Under the pieces are notes generated by a model that saw only the letters and a program-made list of their open reading frames with translations, made no database searches and had not been told where the DNA came from. Positions 14,478 through 22,293 of a stretch of DNA of 64,000 bases are shown in pieces; the first letter of the stretch is position 1; every line of letters begins with the position of its first letter. Made by a program: the position numbers and the translations under genes. The stretch comes from a virus. Where the stretch lies: positions 30,477-94,476 of IMG/VR virus record IMGVR_UViG_3300050120_000158, one strand, 5' to 3'.

Positions 14478-16217
14478 CTAGCCGTCGAGACCCTTACCCT
14501 TCGACGGCTTGGCAGGCATATTGATCCGACGCGCGCCGGGCAGTGCCCCTGCCTTAACCGGCAAAGTCTTGGGCGGTGCAACGCCGTCAAAGTGCATTCC
14601 AGATGACGCTGGCTTGGCGTTGTTCTTGGCCCATTCGTGCATGGCCTGCACTCGATCCGGGAAAGCATCGTGCAGCGGACGGATAGCTTTGGCCTCGTCC
14701 AAGAACACTTTGACGCCGGGCTTTTTCTGCTTGAGGTTGAAGCTCTCAAGCAACCCGGTCTTGACGAGTTCTTCAAGCTCCGCGCCGACGAAGTGATCCG
14801 TCGCCATGGCGATAGCGTTGATATCCTCGCCGCTCAACGAGTTTTCGTGGCCCCGGTTCTTGAGGTGGATTTTGATGATTTCTTCGCGTTCTTCGACCGA
14901 AGGGAACGTAACAGCGAAGATTTCATCGAGCCGCCCCTTTCGCATAAGCTCCGGGGGAAGACCCGTCACGTTATTGGCAGTCATAACGACGAAAACGGGG
15001 TACTTTTCGCTGTCCCTATCCTGCATCCACGAAAGGAAGCTACCGAATACACGCATGCCCACGCCCCCGTCACCGGCTGCGCCGTTCATGCCCCCGAATG
15101 CCTTGTCCACTTCGTCAAGCAGCAAGACGCAAGGGGCCATGCTTTCGATCATAACGAGGGCTTGTCGCATCCGGCCCTCGCTCTCGCCGATGAACTTGCC
15201 GAAGATTTTCCCGATATCGAATTTGACGAGCGGGACAAGCAGCGTGCTTGCCGTAGCCTTGGCGACGAGCGACTTTCCGCCGCCCGGGGGGCCAACGCAC
15301 ATGAAGCCCCTCGGAACTTCTACGCCGTAGCCCTTAGCTTCCGGCGAATAGGCATTGACCCGCTTTTTGAGCCACGCCTTGAGCAAGTCGAGACCGCCAA
15401 CGTCCGACATATTCCGGGGCTGCATCAATTCGAGAATGTCTGTCTTCTTGATCGCTTCGGTCTTGTGCTTGAGAACAACCTTGATGTAGTCGTCGGGATG
15501 CTGCTCGCCGTCCTCCCGAGTTTCGATTACGTTCTGGGTTTCAACGATACCGAGCGCCAGCGCCGTCTCGAATTCGTTGATCGTCATGCCGACCGCGTTC
15601 TGCACGATGGTATCGATCTGCCCCGCATCGAAATCCGGCTGGGCGCTGTCCTCGATGCTGTCCATGGTCTGCTGATAGCAGTCCAAGAGTTCGGCATGGG
15701 ACGGCGGACGAAAATCCATGACGTGAATATCGTCCTCAAGCTCAATCGGTATTTTGACGTTCTCAGGAACGAGAAACACCAACCGGTGATCGTGTTCTCG
15801 GGCCTTAGCAACGAAGTCTCGAATGTCCTGCTGGATCATCGCCTTGTCGAAGTGGAAGTGCAGATGGTGCAGCACAAAGATCGCCGGGGCCGTTTCCTTT
15901 ATGGCAAACTCAAGGGCCATGTGAACGTCGATAGTCCGTTCGATAGGGCCTCCTACCGGCTTTGCGATATCAATCCCATCCGTCAAACCGGCTGACGGGT
16001 CGGGAAACCGTTGCCAACCCTTGTTGCAGGTCCACATGAGGAATTGGACCGTTTTCTCGACGCTGATATCCTGAATGCAAGACGCCGCCCGTACAAGTTC
16101 CCGGGTACGAATGGCATAAACACCGATAGCAGCATTCGAGTTTTGCTTGAACTCGGTTTTGAAAAGGTCCGCGTTTTTGATTTCGCGGGTTTCGGCAGTG
16201 GTCATAAGCACGGGCAT
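14478..16217 (-). CDS. AAA+ ATPase, Ycf46/SpoVK-like
   Basis: A 579-residue protein. The N-terminal half (about 1-260) looks like an inactive P-loop-type domain, as in Ycf46 (FVLHHLHFHF, then HRLVFLVPENVKIP). The C-terminal half is an active AAA+ module: Walker A GPPGGGKS near residue 310, Walker B VLLLDEVDKAF, sensor 1 VVMTANN, and an arginine-finger region LMRKGRLDEIF. The start at 16217 has GGAG seven bases upstream. A promoter (16253-16281) stands directly before it. It heads the AAA+/RHH/HNH/DUF1257/DUF2997 group; the substrate is unknown. Confidence 0.88.
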   Translation of the reverse strand: MPVLMTTAETREIKNADLFKTEFKQNSNAAIGVYAIRTRELVRAASCIQDISVEKTVQFLMWTCNKGWQRFPDPSAGLTDGIDIAKPVGGPIERTIDVHMALEFAIKETAPAIFVLHHLHFHFDKAMIQQDIRDFVAKAREHDHRLVFLVPENVKIPIELEDDIHVMDFRPPSHAELLDCYQQTMDSIEDSAQPDFDAGQIDTIVQNAVGMTINEFETALALGIVETQNVIETREDGEQHPDDYIKVVLKHKTEAIKKTDILELMQPRNMSDVGGLDLLKAWLKKRVNAYSPEAKGYGVEVPRGFMCVGPPGGGKSLVAKATASTLLVPLVKFDIGKIFGKFIGESEGRMRQALVMIESMAPCVLLLDEVDKAFGGMNGAAGDGGVGMRVFGSFLSWMQDRDSEKYPVFVVMTANNVTGLPPELMRKGRLDEIFAVTFPSVEEREEIIKIHLKNRGHENSLSGEDINAIAMATDHFVGAELEELVKTGLLESFNLKQKKPGVKVFLDEAKAIRPLHDAFPDRVQAMHEWAKNNAKPASSGMHFDGVAPPKTLPVKAGALPGARRINMPAKPSKGKGLDG

Positions 16218-16252
16218 CACAAAGCTCCGATTTGAGGGCATCCAATGGGGCG

Positions 16253-16281
16253 AGTATAGGCCCGGCTGTCTTACGCCGCAA
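16253..16281 (-). promoter_or_regulatory. Promoter of the AAA+ module
   Basis: Minus strand TTGCGG, 17-base spacer, TATACT, placed just before the AAA+ ATPase gene and reading leftward. Confidence 0.7.
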
Positions 16282-16299
16282 GCAAAAAATCTGCGATAA

Positions 16300-17109
16300 C
16301 TAGCGCGGAATGGTTATCTTGCGCCTTGGGCGGTAAGACGCTTGCTCCGGTTTAGCCTGTTTATCCTGCTTGGGTCCATCCCAGTGGGTGCCGCCTGTCC
16401 ACAGCTCGTTTGCAGGTTCCTGCAACGGTCTCACGACTAGCGTTACCTCAAACGATCCGCTGGGCATCTCTTGGATACTCTGGACCAGAACCGGGAGACC
16501 GTTATAAACGATAGTTGCCCCTATCTGATAGGAAACCAACTCAAATTCCTGCGCTAGGTGTAAGAACGTCGCCCCTTCTGGGTAGGGTGGTGGGGGCTGC
16601 TCACGAACACAAACTATATTGAATACACCGGTAGCTTGCTGCACGCAAGCAGACACAAACCACTGCTCCCCTACTCCGTCGCGCTCTATAGTAACAGCAT
16701 CCCCAATCCTCATTGACTGCGTAGCGTGGAAATCAAGTCGTTCCGTTATAGGAACAGTAAACGATGAATAGGTATACTGGGGTTCGGGGATCAGGCCCCC
16801 AAGGAGTGCCGCCGAAAGTCTATCAGCAGCCTCGCGCATCGCGCTATCTAGCCCCGGCGAATGTATCTCGGCAATTTCTTCGATAGTCCTCGTCTCATGG
16901 TCGATCCGGCGCACCGACATAGTTACCGGAACTATCTCGCAGGGAGCATCAAGGTAGCGCCGATACTCCGCTAGGGATGTTTCGTCTAGCTCCTGTCCGG
17001 GTAACGTCCGCGTAACCATGTCACGAAATGCATCAACCGGATGGGTGACGCTCCAATCCTCCCACGGGATAAATCGAGGGTTATTATCGCTTTCATCCTC
17101 TGGCGGCAT
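16300..17109 (-). CDS. Hypothetical protein, beta-rich
   Basis: A 269-residue protein of unrecognised family. The first 120 residues are helical and acidic, and the rest is mostly strands (SFTVPITERLDF, GDAVTIERDGVGEQWFVSACV). The dispersed palindrome at 16411 codes LQEPAN about 30 residues before the C terminus, followed by a basic tail. It is transcribed from the promoter at 17223-17250. Confidence 0.65.
   Translation of the reverse strand: MPPEDESDNNPRFIPWEDWSVTHPVDAFRDMVTRTLPGQELDETSLAEYRRYLDAPCEIVPVTMSVRRIDHETRTIEEIAEIHSPGLDSAMREAADRLSAALLGGLIPEPQYTYSSFTVPITERLDFHATQSMRIGDAVTIERDGVGEQWFVSACVQQATGVFNIVCVREQPPPPYPEGATFLHLAQEFELVSYQIGATIVYNGLPVLVQSIQEMPSGSFEVTLVVRPLQEPANELWTGGTHWDGPKQDKQAKPEQASYRPRRKITIPR
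16411..16424 (+). repeat. Dispersed palindrome, TT centre
   Basis: Exact copy near the 3' end of 16300-17109, read as LQEPA. Confidence 0.97.
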
Positions 17110-17222
17110 AACTACATCCCAATATGGCTAGGGCGGAAATCGACCACACGCCCATGGGGTCAATTCCCGCCCTTTTCACTGCCCGACTTCACGAGGCTGC
17201 TACCATTGCTGGTAGGAACAAT

Positions 17223-17250
17223 ACTATACCTATAACCGATTTTGTGTCAA
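17223..17250 (-). promoter_or_regulatory. Sigma-70 type promoter
   Basis: Minus strand TTGACA, 16-base spacer, TATAGT in the gap between 17109 and 17260, reading left into 16300-17109. Confidence 0.75.
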
Positions 17251-17259
17251 GTCGCCGGT

Positions 17260-17562
17260 TTAGGTAATAATGCTGGTTCCGTCCGGTAGCTCACGGCTGA
17301 TCCGGTCGGTGGCGATATATTGATCTGCCGGGCTTTTACGACAAGGGCCGTTGTCATACCGCGCAGTATAGGGGACGCCCGGGTTGATATGTTTCAGAAC
17401 TGCCGCGAGTTGCTCTGCCTGCTTCGGATTGCGGATACAGAAGGCGCAAGGGCGCTCGCCGCTGGGGCCTGACGGATATGCAACGCCGCCCGCACTGTGT
17501 CCGCAGCCGTAACAGACGAGCGGCGCACCTTCTTTATCTTTCACTACGTTAGCGTGATCCAT
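17260..17562 (-). CDS. Small Cys-rich (zinc-ribbon-like) protein
   Basis: A 100-residue protein with CYGCG near residue 17 and CAFCIRNPKQAEQL near residue 39, spaced as a four-Cys zinc ribbon. The rest is unremarkable. Nine bases separate it from the gene at 17572, so the two are probably one unit. Function unknown; DNA, RNA or protein binding are all possible. Confidence 0.65.
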   Translation of the reverse strand: MDHANVVKDKEGAPLVCYGCGHSAGGVAYPSGPSGERPCAFCIRNPKQAEQLAAVLKHINPGVPYTARYDNGPCRKSPADQYIATDRISRELPDGTSIIT

Positions 17563-17571
17563 CTATGTTTC

Positions 17572-17826
17572 CTACTGTTTGCGCCACTTACCCATGTTGT
17601 TCTTGCGCCAGCGGGAACCATCGATGGCGGTCTCAATCGCTTCCTCAACCATCGCGTGATCATCCTCGGGGCGGTCGCCGTTGAAGATAGCGCGCTGCCG
17701 GTTTATTGCCCAATCCTTCACAAGGCGTTCGAAGTCAGGGTCGCGGGCGCATATGGTAAAGGTCGGTTCGTCCGGCAGAGCTTTACTGTGGCAGTCGAAT
17801 TTGCCGGGGTTGTTTTTAGTTCCCAT
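17572..17826 (-). CDS. Small hypothetical protein
   Basis: An 84-residue hydrophilic protein (MGTKNNPGKFDCHSKALPDE...). The copy of the dispersed palindrome at 17829 lies two bases before the ATG, and its AGGAA on the minus strand is at ribosome-binding-site distance (nine bases). It sits downstream of a terminator-like hairpin (17858-17905) and a promoter (17996-18024). Confidence 0.65.
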   Translation of the reverse strand: MGTKNNPGKFDCHSKALPDEPTFTICARDPDFERLVKDWAINRQRAIFNGDRPEDDHAMVEEAIETAIDGSRWRKNNMGKWRKQ

Positions 17827-17828
17827 GG

Positions 17829-17842
17829 TGCAGGTTCCTGCA
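17829..17842 (+). repeat. Dispersed palindrome, TT centre
   Basis: Exact copy just before the ATG of 17572-17826; AGGAA can serve as its ribosome-binding site. Confidence 0.97.
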
Positions 17843-17905
17843 AATTAAAATTAAAGAGGGCCGCGCCAGCGCGATTGCTTGTGGGGTCAATCGGCGGCGC
17901 GGCCC
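17843..17905 (-). terminator. Terminator or attenuator hairpin
   Basis: On the minus strand GGGCCGCGCC pairs with GGCGCGGCCC (10 bp, 28-base loop) and is followed by TCTTTAATTTTAATTT. It lies after the promoter at 17996 and before the gene at 17572, so it may attenuate rather than end a unit. Confidence 0.6.
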
Positions 17906-17967
17906 TTATCCCGGAGCGGCTATCAGGTGCAACGACCCGGAGCGGATCAAGACGACCGTTCGGAATT

Positions 17968-17987
17968 GCGGGGCGTTGGTTCCCCGC
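17968..17987. repeat. Small inverted repeat
   Basis: GCGGGG and CCCCGC form a 6-bp stem just downstream of the -10 box at 17996. It would sit at the 5' end of the leftward transcript. Confidence 0.5.
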
Positions 17988-17995
17988 ATTTGGCA

Positions 17996-18024
17996 AATAT
18001 AAAGCGAGGCTCTTGTTATTGCAA
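17996..18024 (-). promoter_or_regulatory. Sigma-70 type promoter
   Basis: Minus strand TTGCAA, 17-base spacer, TATATT, reading left toward 17572-17826. Confidence 0.65.
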
Positions 18025-18032
18025 GTGCGAAA

Positions 18033-18254
18033 TCAAGTCCAATTTTTTATTGTGTTGGCCGCCGCCTCCATGATGAATTGCTGCCATTCTTTCGGCGACA
18101 TTTCCATGGTTGTTTGAACGCCCTGACGATTACGCACTGTAACGATAACAACCTGATCCGCTACATTAAGCCGCGCATTGACATACGCTACATAAGTTTC
18201 GCCGGGGGCAGTTGGGTGTGTCGGATCAGTGAATGCAGCTAGGGTTTCGTCCAT
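18033..18254 (-). CDS. Small hypothetical protein
   Basis: A 73-residue protein (MDETLAAFTDPTHPTAPGET...) with a strand-strand-helix layout (QVVIVTVRNRQGV, then EWQQFIMEAAANTI). I used the ATG at 18254; the longer frame start at 18311 would lie in the terminator. It is isolated by the terminator at 18277-18308. Function unknown. Confidence 0.6.
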   Translation of the reverse strand: MDETLAAFTDPTHPTAPGETYVAYVNARLNVADQVVIVTVRNRQGVQTTMEMSPKEWQQFIMEAAANTIKNWT

Positions 18255-18276
18255 ATCGCACCATCCTGTTTGAGAT

Positions 18277-18308
18277 AAAAAAACGCCCGGCAGTTTCCCG
18301 CCGAGCGT
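18277..18308 (-). terminator. Rho-independent terminator
   Basis: Minus strand ACGCTCGGC / GCCGGGCGT (9 bp with one G-U) followed by a seven-T run. It ends the leftward transcript through the Ala-rich gene at 18329. Confidence 0.9.
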
Positions 18309-18328
18309 CAAGTTTGGGGGAGGCGCTG

Positions 18329-19645
18329 TTAGCCAGCGACAACGCTCAACGGCTTGTACATCGCGTTGGTGCCAACGAGGGCATTCAGCGCGGCGGCCAG
18401 TGTCGAGATGTTGTTACGGTTGTTGGTCAGCCACGTATTGACGGCGGTATTCAACATGGTAACCGCCGTCGTCGCGCCTACGCCGGTACCCGTCGCAGCA
18501 ATGGCCGCGAGAGTATAGGAGAACGCGCCGCCAAGCGCGTCGGGAATGGTGGGCTCAAGACCGAGCAAATTCGCAAGGTCATTGGTGCCCGCCGTCAACG
18601 AAGACAGCGCGTTATCGATATGGGCCATGGCCGTTGTCGCCGAAACAACGTCAACAGCAACGGTACCGGTGGAACCGTCAACGGCAACGAGCGCGACCGA
18701 CTCGGCTGCAATCGTGGTGCTGGCGGTCCCGGTCGAGTTGTCCGCGAACAACGGAAGATCGAAACCAGCCCGCAGGGCATTGAGCCGGGACGACAAACTC
18801 GCAACGGCATTGGCAATGAGTGCAACCTGCGTATCGAACCCAGCCTTCGGGGCCGAAGTGGTCGCCGCGCCAGCCGCCGCTGCCGGAGTGGCATTGGCAA
18901 CAAGGCCAGCCGCAGCGGTACCGCCCGAGCTATCGGTAAGCGCTGCTAGTCCGCCCTGTACCATGATCTGGTTCCAGCGTGCAGCAAACGTGGCGAGGTT
19001 GTTGGCAACCGCAGCCAAGAAGGCATCGGCATCGGTCTTCGCCAGAGCGCCGGTACCCGTGGTGGACGCGATTGCAACACCCAACGCAACTACGTTACTG
19101 TTCAATGACGCCAACCCCTGAAACGCGCTGACTTCACGGGTATTACCGAGACAGTCGAGAACGTGCTGGAACGAGTCATCGAGCAGCGCAAGGTTGGCGA
19201 CGATGTTGGCCATGACAGCCTTGGACGTAACGAAGTCCGCCGCCGTTGCGCCGGTCGCGCCAGTGCTGGAAAGATCGAGCGCCGGGAGGGTGTCCTTGGT
19301 GACTTGGGTTCCGGTCGTTGCCTTCAGCAACGAGACGCCGAGACGGCCACGGACATTGTTGATCGAATTGCTCAAGACGCGATAAGCATTCTCGATCTTG
19401 CCGAACGAGGTATTCAGCGCGGTAAGCTGCACACCGCCTGCCGCAGTCGCGTCGATTGCAACGGTCGGAACGGCGAGCGCCGCATACGAGGTTCCTGCGG
19501 TACCAGTGGTGTTGTCGGTGATATCGGCCACACCGGCAACTTCGATCTTGTTGCGGGCGTTGTCGATGGCGAGGGCACGAAGGGCGTTATAGACGTAGGG
19601 ACCGATCGTGAACTTGGTATCGGCGCGAAGTCGGATTGCAGTCAT
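18329..19645 (-). CDS. Large Ala/Thr-rich protein, probable virion protein
   Basis: A 438-residue protein unusually rich in Ala, Thr, Asn and Leu. Several stretches repeat the same layout, a helix with conserved hydrophobics separated by TGTxx loops (DNTTGTAGT, STTGTGALAKTD, NSTGTASTT, GSTGTVAVD). No known family was recognised. Composition and its place between the lysis genes and a terminator suggest an abundant secreted or virion-surface protein. AAGGAATACC precedes the ATG. Confidence 0.65.
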   Translation of the reverse strand: MTAIRLRADTKFTIGPYVYNALRALAIDNARNKIEVAGVADITDNTTGTAGTSYAALAVPTVAIDATAAGGVQLTALNTSFGKIENAYRVLSNSINNVRGRLGVSLLKATTGTQVTKDTLPALDLSSTGATGATAADFVTSKAVMANIVANLALLDDSFQHVLDCLGNTREVSAFQGLASLNSNVVALGVAIASTTGTGALAKTDADAFLAAVANNLATFAARWNQIMVQGGLAALTDSSGGTAAAGLVANATPAAAAGAATTSAPKAGFDTQVALIANAVASLSSRLNALRAGFDLPLFADNSTGTASTTIAAESVALVAVDGSTGTVAVDVVSATTAMAHIDNALSSLTAGTNDLANLLGLEPTIPDALGGAFSYTLAAIAATGTGVGATTAVTMLNTAVNTWLTNNRNNISTLAAALNALVGTNAMYKPLSVVAG

Positions 19646-19710
19646 GTTCGGTATTCCTTGGTTGAAGCTCTAGGACAGTCCTTTGAACAACAACCAAGGT
19701 TACACGAATT

Positions 19711-19724
19711 TGCAGGAACCTGCA
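19711..19724 (+). repeat. Dispersed palindrome, AA centre
   Basis: Exact copy between the Ala-rich gene and the spanin stop codon. Confidence 0.97.
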
Positions 19725-19727
19725 ATG

Positions 19728-20099
19728 CTATCGGAGCGACATACCCTTGAAGGGGTTTCGGCTCCCGGCGTTGTCGTACACGTCCTTCTGCACCGCATAG
19801 AACGCTTCAAGCCGTCGCCCGCACTCGGACTTTTGCAAGTCCAGCTTTTCCTGCGCCGCCAAGATATCGAAGACTTGCTTGCGCGTAAGCGTCTTCGCCG
19901 CCCCCGGCTGTATCTTGGCGGGGTTCTTCGGATCGCGCTTGACGACTAGGCTTGCCGGAAGCGTAATCTCCTGCTCAAAGCAGGCAACGATATCATCGGG
20001 TACTGGCGGCAGACTTGGATTGCCCGAGAAGGTCGAGCACTGCGTCAACATCGTCGCCGACAAAGCAGTCACCACTGCTAATTTTCGCTTTAAGGCCAT
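19728..20099 (-). CDS. Putative outer-membrane spanin (Rz1-like lipoprotein)
   Basis: A 123-residue protein with a basic N terminus, a short hydrophobic stretch and a Cys at residue 21 (SATMLTQC), which could be a lipobox although Gln before Cys is unusual. The mature part has Pro-rich (PSLPPVPDD) and helical regions. Its 5' end overlaps the inner spanin gene by 107 bp in another frame, as in Rz/Rz1 pairs. Together they would fuse the inner and outer membranes at lysis. Confidence 0.65.
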   Translation of the reverse strand: MALKRKLAVVTALSATMLTQCSTFSGNPSLPPVPDDIVACFEQEITLPASLVVKRDPKNPAKIQPGAAKTLTRKQVFDILAAQEKLDLQKSECGRRLEAFYAVQKDVYDNAGSRNPFKGMSLR

Positions 20100-20364
20100 T
20101 TACCACCCCATCCATAACATTAAGTTTGTCTTGTGTTGCTTTGAGTGCCGCGCTGTTGGCGTCATAGGCCGCCTGCTTCGCCGCAATCTGCGTATTGAGA
20201 TTGGTGATTTGCTGGCGTTCCGCGCTGGCGACATAGAACTTGCTGGTAACGACCGCCCCGCCCGTGGTGCCGACCGCAAGGCACACCGCGCCCACGATAG
20301 CCATACCCTTGAGACCGAACACGCTGCTTCCGATGCCGCTAAGGGCCGCGCCGAGAATGCTCAT
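19993..20364 (-). CDS. Putative inner-membrane spanin (Rz-like)
   Basis: A 123-residue protein with one N-terminal membrane segment (residues about 20-42) followed by a coiled coil (SAERQQITNLNTQIAAKQAAYDANS, by position about 47-95). This is the i-spanin layout. It overlaps the lipoprotein gene downstream and the holin-like gene upstream. Confidence 0.7.
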   Translation of the reverse strand: MSILGAALSGIGSSVFGLKGMAIVGAVCLAVGTTGGAVVTSKFYVASAERQQITNLNTQIAAKQAAYDANSAALKATQDKLNVMDGVVNGLKAKISSGDCFVGDDVDAVLDLLGQSKSAASTR

Positions 20365-20828
20365 GATTTATCTCCACGATTGGGGCCGGTGTTTATGTCG
20401 TGGTCAATGTCAACATGCGAGGCGCTATCATCGACCTTCACGCTAACATCGACCTTATTCTTATCGTCTGCCGTGCCGCCGTCCCCGTCGCCGCCGTGAT
20501 GGTGGTCCGGGTCGATATCCGATTGTACATCGGTTTGTTGGATGAAGTCACCCCCGGCTTTGCGCCTCAAGTGATCATCCGCGATTGCCCCGAACACGTA
20601 GGAGCAAATAACGACCATCATCATGTTGAAGGCGTTTGCGAGCATCGGCGATGCAGTCTCAATACGCATCCAGCCAGCCGCCCATGTAATCCAGATAACA
20701 CAGACAATCAGAGCGCCAAATATCACGATACGGCGGTAAGTCCAATCCCTCGTCTTTTGGTCGAGAGAAAAGAAATCGCTTACGGACTGTTTCCTAACCG
20801 TCGTCTTACGAGTAGTAGCAACTACCAT
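20361..20828 (-). CDS. Putative holin
   Basis: A 155-residue protein with two membrane segments (RIVIFGALIVCVIWITWAAG and NAFNMMMVVICSYVFGAIA) and a long hydrophilic C terminus rich in Asp and His (PDHHHGGDGDGG). Size, membrane layout and location between endolysin and spanin genes suggest a holin. The His/Asp-rich tail is unusual and could bind metal. Confidence 0.6.
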   Translation of the reverse strand: MVVATTRKTTVRKQSVSDFFSLDQKTRDWTYRRIVIFGALIVCVIWITWAAGWMRIETASPMLANAFNMMMVVICSYVFGAIADDHLRRKAGGDFIQQTDVQSDIDPDHHHGGDGDGGTADDKNKVDVSVKVDDSASHVDIDHDINTGPNRGDKS

Positions 20829-20833
20829 CGGAG

Positions 20834-21064
20834 TTAACCCCTCATGCGTCCCATCGGGACAACCCCATCATTCTTAACAACCCGGTCATAGTCGAGGTTC
20901 TGGAACAACTCCCCCATTACATGGGCCAGCCGGTTGCGAGATGCCTTGTTTCGCATATGGGCTTTTTCCAGTGCCTCATGACACTCTTTCAAATCTGTTT
21001 CATCCATTCCGTAGAACAGAATGCAGAACAGGCACCGTGTATTACGAAGGAGTCTAGTAAGCAT
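20834..21064 (-). CDS. Small hypothetical protein in the lysis cassette
   Basis: A 76-residue protein. The first 18 residues are hydrophobic with two Cys (CLFCILFYG), and the rest is a charged helix. AGGA precedes the ATG at 21064, which overlaps the upstream gene by 11 bases; an internal ATG at 21007 would give a 57-residue soluble form. A lysis-regulatory role is possible but unsupported. Confidence 0.55.
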   Translation of the reverse strand: MLTRLLRNTRCLFCILFYGMDETDLKECHEALEKAHMRNKASRNRLAHVMGELFQNLDYDRVVKNDGVVPMGRMRG

Positions 21065-21293
21065 TGGGTCCGATCCTATCGCGGCCCTGTACGTAACTTG
21101 TGAGCCGGTCGTTCGACTCAGTTTGTTCGTTAAGGGCGTCCAATAAAACTTTCGTACCTTCTTTGGCGTTATGTATCTCTGCGTCCTTGGATTTTATAAG
21201 CAGAGCGAAAAGGCGTCCAATAACAATTGCCTCCATTACGCAGACAATACCAAGGACGCCTTGTTTAATAAGTTCGACGAATTCCTCATGCAT
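21054..21293 (-). CDS. Small membrane protein in the lysis cassette
   Basis: A 79-residue protein with one membrane segment (GVLGIVCVMEAIVIGRLFALLI) and a C-terminal coiled coil (SKDAEIHNAKEGTKVLLDAL). It may be a pinholin or antiholin-type partner of the holin at 20361. It lies directly downstream of the endolysin. Confidence 0.6.
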   Translation of the reverse strand: MHEEFVELIKQGVLGIVCVMEAIVIGRLFALLIKSKDAEIHNAKEGTKVLLDALNEQTESNDRLTSYVQGRDRIGPNAY

Positions 21294-21324
21294 TCACAGT
21301 CCTACCGAACGTAAAGTCCCGCTA

Positions 21325-22206
21325 TTACTGCGGCAGAGCAATTCCAAGGCTATCCAGCAACAGCGAGTCAACCTTGCCGGTCGGGGACAGCCCGGCCTTG
21401 GTCTCATACGCGATGATCGCGTTAGTCGTTACCGGACCGGCGATGCCATCCGTCTTGATGATCAAGGGCTGGCCCGGCAGAACTTGCAGCGCGGCTTGTA
21501 CGGAGGCGACGGTCGCACGATCTGCGAAGTAGCGCTGCGACGGCACAGTGTCATCGGCGGAAACGCTGGCGGCGCTTTCGCTCGACCGCAGCGAAGCCCA
21601 CTTGGCAACGAGCTTGCGGTAAGACACGGCCATCTTGTTGTCGTAGTTGTTGGCGGCGTAGCCGGGGCCGTTATACGCGCGGGCGAAATCCTTCCAGTCG
21701 TCGGTTCGGAGATAGCCGTCGATCTTGCGTTTCTGAATATAGCTACAGAAGGCTTTGAGATGATCGCCCGCCGAATGTGCCATGGCGGCAACGAAGTCTT
21801 CTACGTTGGCGAACCCGGCGTCCGCGTATTCTTCGCCGAGGATTTGGAATGCTCCGAACGAAGCGGACATGACTGCTGCAACCGGGTCGCAACCCATTGC
21901 CGTGAGCAAGCGGGTGTACTGCCAAGCGCCTGAATGACCATACAGCGTGCGATCCCAATGATCCGAGCTGATCGGCTTGCCGTTCGGATCGAGAATGTTG
22001 TTGTACTTGTGGCCGGTATGCCGACCGAAGACATGGGCCTCGAAAAGAATATCGGGCCGCTTGTCGGGCAGGAATGGCGAGCCGTTGGTTTCCACCAGCG
22101 TCACGGCTTGGAGTTCGGCGGGGCCAATGTTGACCTGCTTGGACGCGAGCAAGTAGTCGCTATCCTGCATCGGAATTGCGTCGCCGTAGAAACTATTCTT
22201 GTCCAT
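21325..22206 (-). CDS. Endolysin: N-acetylmuramidase with peptidoglycan-binding domain
   Basis: A 293-residue endolysin. Residues about 25-200 fit the N-acetylmuramidase family (PF11860): AVTLVETNGSPFLPDKRPDILFEAHVF with the likely catalytic Glu, then MSASFGAFQILG and FARAYNGPGY. Residues about 222-290 fit a PG_binding_1 domain (VASVQAALQVLPGQP, TDGIAGPVTTNAI). It cuts glycan strands in peptidoglycan. GGGAG precedes the ATG; one dispersed palindrome and a -10-like box lie upstream. No signal peptide is seen, so it depends on the holin. Confidence 0.9.
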   Translation of the reverse strand: MDKNSFYGDAIPMQDSDYLLASKQVNIGPAELQAVTLVETNGSPFLPDKRPDILFEAHVFGRHTGHKYNNILDPNGKPISSDHWDRTLYGHSGAWQYTRLLTAMGCDPVAAVMSASFGAFQILGEEYADAGFANVEDFVAAMAHSAGDHLKAFCSYIQKRKIDGYLRTDDWKDFARAYNGPGYAANNYDNKMAVSYRKLVAKWASLRSSESAASVSADDTVPSQRYFADRATVASVQAALQVLPGQPLIIKTDGIAGPVTTNAIIAYETKAGLSPTGKVDSLLLDSLGIALPQ

Positions 22207-22222
22207 TAGTATTCTCCCGGTT

Positions 22223-22236
22223 TGCAGGAACCTGCA
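22223..22236 (+). repeat. Dispersed palindrome, AA centre
   Basis: Exact copy between a possible promoter and the endolysin ATG. Confidence 0.97.
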
Positions 22237-22278
22237 ACTGATGGCGTATACTAACGGTTGTGGCGGCTCCGAACAATC

Positions 22279-22284
22279 ATTGTA
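22279..22284 (-). promoter_or_regulatory. Possible -10 box before the lysis cassette
   Basis: Minus strand CTAAAAATCTACAAT gives a perfect TACAAT with a poor -35. The same AAAAATCTACAA occurs at 58668-58680. In both places a dispersed palindrome lies just downstream. Confidence 0.4.
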
Positions 22285-22293
22285 GATTTTTAG

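Noticed and set aside
14637-15995. Long plus-strand open frame opposite the AAA+ gene
   Set aside because: It mirrors the codon structure of the AAA+ gene and has no ribosome site or recognisable domain.
17718-17996. A 92-codon minus-strand frame across the palindrome at 17829
   Set aside because: It overlaps the better-supported gene 17572-17826, the promoter and the hairpin, and has no family-like features.
18233-18949. Plus-strand Arg/Gly-rich frames opposite the Ala-rich gene
   Set aside because: They arise from the reverse complement of GCC/ACC-rich codons; no start signals.
19484-19497. Partial repeat around GAGGTTCCTGCG in the Ala-rich gene
   Set aside because: About 10 of 14 positions match and both ends differ; within what codon use could produce.
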